NCBI GenBank assembly: GCA_947174955.1
Contig: CAMWKX010000065.1
Location: 1 to 7,068, forward strand
DNA: 7,068 nt
Reading direction: 5' to 3'
DNA from: an uncultured Clostridia bacterium
Lineage (GTDB): Bacteria; Bacillota; Clostridia; Christensenellales; Borkfalkiaceae
Shown here: positions 4,654 to 7,068 of the stretch, one piece after another
How the letters are laid out: each line of letters begins with the position of its first letter
Numbering within the stretch: position 1 is the stretch's first letter
Translations under genes and position numbers: made by a program
Notes under the pieces: generated by a model
What the model was told of the DNA's origin: nothing
The model's database searches: none
The model's input: the letters and a program-made list of their open reading frames with translations, nothing else

Positions 4654-6170
4654 CCTTTTGCGTAAGCGTTGACAATACCCAGCAAAATTTCCACAACCTT
4701 GTGCATATGCCTTATCGAAATATACTCGTCAAGCCCGTGCGCATTGTGCCCGCCCGTACAGATATTGGGGCAAGGCAGCCCCATAAACGACAGCGACGAA
4801 CCGTCTGTGCCGCCGCGTATAGGCGCGACGATAGGCTTTACGCCCGCCTCTTCCATTGCCGATTTTGCGTTGTCGATTAAGTGCTTATGCGGCAGAATGA
4901 CCTCCGCGCAGTTGTAATACTGGTCGCGCATCTTAAACGCAATCCTTCCGCCGTACACGCCGTTGAGTCTGTCAACCTGCTCTTTGACGAACCCCTTGCG
5001 CCTTAAAAACTCCGACTTGTCGTGGTCGCGGATTATGCCGTGCACCGTGCATTTTTCCACGCCGCCCGCAATTTCCGTGATAAAATAGTATCCCTCTCTG
5101 CCCTCGGTCGTTTCGGGGCGCTCGGACGCGGGCAGAGTATCGATAAACTCGTTGGCGATGCAAACCGCGTTTATCATCTTGCCCTTTGCCTGTCCCGGGT
5201 GAATATTCACGCCCGCAATATCCAGATCGAAGCACGCGCCGTTAAAGGTTTCGTAGGTTATCTCGCCCAGCTCCTCGCCGTCGACCGTATACGCGAAATC
5301 GCAGCCGAACTTTTCAACGTCGAATAACTTCGCGCCGTGCCCTATCTCCTCGTCGGGAGTGAACGCAATGCCTATTTTTCCGTGCTTTATTTCGGGGTGG
5401 TTTACAAGGTATTCGGCAAGCGCCATAATTTCGGCAACGCCCGCCTTGTCGTCCGCGCCTAAAACCGTTGTTCCGTCGGAAGTGATTATACCGTCGCGCA
5501 CAACGGGTTTTACGCCGATACCGCTCGGCTTGTCCACCGTGTCGAGGTGCGCGATAAACCCTATCGAATACTCGGTATCGCAGTTTGCGGGTATGCTCGA
5601 ATACACGTACGCGTGTTCTGTGACCTCCGCTTCCAGACCCATTTCTTTAAGCTCCGCGCACAGCATATCCGCCAGATTTCTCTGGCACTCGGTCGAGGGC
5701 GTATTATCGAAATTGTCCTCGTTGCTCGGCGTGTCCACCTGCACGTAACGCAAAAATTTCTCTTCCACGTTGCTCGTAAAACGTATCTCCAAGGGCTCGC
5801 TTTCGGGTATGCGTTCCTGCTTGTTGATTATGCTCCACTTTATAAACAACGGAGAATTGGCGCGCTTGTATGCCAGAACATCTTCCTCGTCAAAGGGCTG
5901 ACTTTCGTCTTCGTCGTTATCGTACCATATCCATTTAACGCAGTACTGCGCAAACCATTCGGTATTACCGAGCACCATTACGGCAACGTTGATATCGCTA
6001 TAATAAGCTTTGTCGGGAATACCTCTGTACACTACCGAGCCGTCGGACAGCTCTTCTCTCGTGCAGGTGTTCGCAAACTCTTTATCTATTACCTTCCAAA
6101 GCTCGGCGACGTCGTACACGCCGTCCGCGCGTATTCTCTCCTCGTCGAGCTTGATTTTCATTTTCATCAT
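4650..6170 (-). CDS. pepT: Peptidase T (M20 tripeptide aminopeptidase) with an extra N-terminal domain
   Basis: A 506-residue cytoplasmic two-zinc aminopeptidase that removes the N-terminal residue of tripeptides. The M20/PepT core spans about 131-506. Expected metal and catalytic residues are H208 and D210 (AHLDT), D240 (GADDKAG), E274/E275 (TPDEEIG), D297 (TVDGEE) and H478 in GGHNAHG, with the PepT motif RGGTDGSSLSFMGLP at 452-466. Residues 1 to ~125 are an acidic, Trp/Tyr-rich extension absent from ordinary PepT (about 405-410 residues). Compared from memory with E. coli and Bacillus PepT, ~32 residues between VKPVV and GIITSDG are missing. I chose ATG 6170, with GGGG (6185-6182) 11 bases upstream. 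The next ATGs at 6167 and 6161 are close alternatives. A start upstream at 6233 would overlap the DUF4250 gene. The gene follows the DUF4250 gene by seven bases. The peptidase call is very sure; the role of the extension is unknown. Confidence 0.95.
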   Translation of the reverse strand: MMKMKIKLDEERIRADGVYDVAELWKVIDKEFANTCTREELSDGSVVYRGIPDKAYYSDINVAVMVLGNTEWFAQYCVKWIWYDNDEDESQPFDEEDVLAYKRANSPLFIKWSIINKQERIPESEPLEIRFTSNVEEKFLRYVQVDTPSNEDNFDNTPSTECQRNLADMLCAELKEMGLEAEVTEHAYVYSSIPANCDTEYSIGFIAHLDTVDKPSGIGVKPVVRDGIITSDGTTVLGADDKAGVAEIMALAEYLVNHPEIKHGKIGIAFTPDEEIGHGAKLFDVEKFGCDFAYTVDGEELGEITYETFNGACFDLDIAGVNIHPGQAKGKMINAVCIANEFIDTLPASERPETTEGREGYYFITEIAGGVEKCTVHGIIRDHDKSEFLRRKGFVKEQVDRLNGVYGGRIAFKMRDQYYNCAEVILPHKHLIDNAKSAMEEAGVKPIVAPIRGGTDGSSLSFMGLPCPNICTGGHNAHGLDEYISIRHMHKVVEILLGIVNAYAKG

Positions 6171-6177
6171 AACTTTA

Positions 6178-6357
6178 TCATCCCCTTTTAAATGCGTTGC
6201 TTTCTTCGTCGAACGCGTAGCCCGCGGCGGCAAGCCTTTTTATAAGTTCCTCTTCCTCCGCATTATACCGCGCACAGAAATCGGAGAGCGTTTCGCCGTC
6301 GCGCAGGGCGGTATTGACAAGCGAAAGTAAAATATTGTCGTCCATCGGTAAACCCAT
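6178..6357 (-). CDS. DUF4250-type small protein
   Basis: A 59-codon ORF read on the minus strand from ATG 6357 to TGA 6180-6178. The protein is soluble and acidic. It matches the DUF4250 pattern as I know it: LP near the start, then ILLSLVNTALRD (residues 9-20), a helical mid-section with EEELIKRLAAAGY, and a C-terminal YxxDxExNxFK (YAFDEESNAFK, 47-57). The function of this family is unknown. The middle resembles a small helix-turn-helix-like helical fold, but that is only an impression. The first ATG aligns with the family N-terminus. A second ATG at 6345 (residue 5) is possible. The stop is seven bases before the pepT start, and the pepT ribosome site lies inside its last codons, so the two are probably translationally coupled. 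No ribosome site is visible for this gene itself. Confidence 0.85.
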   Translation of the reverse strand: MGLPMDDNILLSLVNTALRDGETLSDFCARYNAEEEELIKRLAAAGYAFDEESNAFKRG

Positions 6358-6363
6358 ACCGCA

Positions 6364-6387
6364 ATTATATCACGGCGGCAAAATTAA
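6364..6387 (-). promoter_or_regulatory. Extended -10 promoter of the DUF4250-pepT operon
   Basis: The minus strand carries TGATATAAT (6372-6364), a perfect TATAAT with the extended-10 TG. A weak -35 (TTGCTT) lies 17 nt upstream, at 6392-6387. The RNA start expected 7 bases after the -10 falls on base 6357, the A of the DUF4250 ATG. This predicts a leaderless mRNA, or initiation at the second ATG (6345) with a 12-nt leader. Confidence 0.7.
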
Positions 6388-6402
6388 AGCAAACGCATTT
6401 TA

Positions 6403-6431
6403 TTGCATTTGCAGTCAATCCGTGTTATAAT
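6403..6431 (+). promoter_or_regulatory. Extended -10 promoter of mnmA
   Basis: The plus strand has TTGCAT (6403-6408), 17 nt, then a perfect TATAAT (6426-6431) preceded by TGT (6423-6425), an extended -10. The RNA start would fall near 6438, only about three bases before the mnmA ATG. No Shine-Dalgarno-like purine run lies between the -10 and the ATG. Confidence 0.72.
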
Positions 6432-6440
6432 TTGTCCGTT

Positions 6441-7068
6441 ATGAAGACCGTAGTTGTGGGTATGAGCGGCGGCGTGGACAGCTCCGTCGCGGCGCTTTTA
6501 TTGAAAGAGCAGGGTTACAACGTAATAGGCTTGTTTATGCTCAACTGGGAGGAAAACGGCGCGGACGGCGCGTGCACGGCGGAGAGCGATTTCGCCGACG
6601 TGCGCAGGGTTTGCTCGCTTCTGGATATCCCCTATTACAGCGTCAATTTCGCCAAACAGTATCAGGAGCGCGTTTTCAAGTACTTTCTCGAAGAGTACGC
6701 CGCGGGCAGAACGCCCAACCCCGACGTTTTGTGCAACCGCGAAATCAAGTTCGGTCCCTTCCGCGAATATGCGCTGTCTTTGGGCGCGGACTATATAGCC
6801 ACGGGGCACTACTGCGGCATCGACCACAACGCGGACGGCAACCACTACCTTTTAAAGGCGCGCGACGAGGGCAAGGATCAGACCTACTTTTTAAATCAGG
6901 TGACCCAGCCCCAGCTTGCAAACGTACTCTTCCCGCTTGCCAATCTGCCCAAGGAAGAGGTGCGGGCAATCGCTGAAAAACACGGACTTGCCACCGCAAA
7001 AAAGAAGGATTCGACGGGCATATGCTTTATCGGCGAGCGCAACTTCCGCAAGTTCCTTATGGAATATC
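6441..7068 (+). CDS. mnmA: tRNA-specific 2-thiouridylase MnmA, first 209 codons (runs off right edge)
   Basis: MnmA places sulfur on U34 of tRNA-Lys, Glu and Gln in the cytoplasm, taking it from a cysteine desulfurase relay. The PP-loop ATP-binding motif SGGVDSS is at residues 9-15. The tRNA-recognition/active-site motif TPNPDVLCN carries the first catalytic Cys (C98). ATGHY is at 119-123, and K(D)STGICFIGERNF at 189-202 carries the second Cys (C195). The insert LNWEENG near 34-40 replaces the usual MKNWDE-type stretch. The full family protein is about 350-370 residues, so the C-terminal beta-barrel domains lie beyond the window. The start ATG 6441 gives the standard N-terminus MKTVVVGMSGG. 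No ribosome site is visible, and the promoter places the RNA start about 3 nt upstream. The gene is divergent from the DUF4250-pepT operon. Confidence 0.97.
   Translation, partial: MKTVVVGMSGGVDSSVAALLLKEQGYNVIGLFMLNWEENGADGACTAESDFADVRRVCSLLDIPYYSVNFAKQYQERVFKYFLEEYAAGRTPNPDVLCNREIKFGPFREYALSLGADYIATGHYCGIDHNADGNHYLLKARDEGKDQTYFLNQVTQPQLANVLFPLANLPKEEVRAIAEKHGLATAKKKDSTGICFIGERNFRKFLMEY

Noticed and set aside
6171..6233. Upstream start for pepT at 6233, adding 21 residues
   Set aside because: It would overlap the DUF4250 gene in another frame. The added Arg/Lys/Thr-rich residues look like an out-of-frame reading, and the GGGG ribosome site fits the ATG at 6170.

Overview
This window looks like an ordinary chromosomal segment of an anaerobic low-to-mid-GC Firmicute, probably in Clostridia. 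The reasons are the gene families present (DUF4250, DUF2188, a bacillar/clostridial-type PepT, and paired CobW-like G3E proteins), the strong AGAGG/GGAGG ribosome sites, and promoters close to the sigma-A consensus, nearly all with 17-nt spacers. No species can be named. There is no integrase, transposase, CRISPR array or prophage gene.

Layout, left to right. Bases 1-1193 (minus) hold a two-gene cluster of G3E/CobW-type metal-linked GTPases. The first gene is complete and carries a very His/Cys-rich linker. The second starts one base after it and runs off the left edge. Next comes a small DUF2188 gene (1323-1565, minus) with its own promoter and terminator. It is divergent from a GtrA-family membrane protein gene (1751-2245, plus), and the two promoters appear to share one -35 element. 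A two-way hairpin at 2251-2277 separates gtrA from a convergent 728-residue OLD-family ATPase/TOPRIM nuclease gene (2260-4446, minus).

Upstream of the OLD gene lie a tRNA-Arg(CCG) with its own promoter and terminator (minus), then a peptidase T gene (4650-6170, minus). The peptidase carries an unusual N-terminal domain of about 125 residues and lacks a loop found in standard PepT. It is preceded by, and probably translationally coupled to, a 59-codon DUF4250 gene (6178-6357, minus). The right end holds the first 209 codons of mnmA (6441 onward, plus), divergent from the DUF4250-pepT pair. Both of these promoters place the predicted RNA start at or within a few bases of the start codon, so these mRNAs may be leaderless or nearly so.

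The neighbouring genes do not form one pathway. Three units stand out: a metal-trafficking G3E pair, a stand-alone possible defence nuclease next to a tRNA gene, and a DUF4250-peptidase T operon divergent from a tRNA-thiolation gene. No complete new multi-gene system is visible. The best candidates for novelty are the PepT fusion, the His/Cys-repeat G3E protein, and the stand-alone OLD nuclease.
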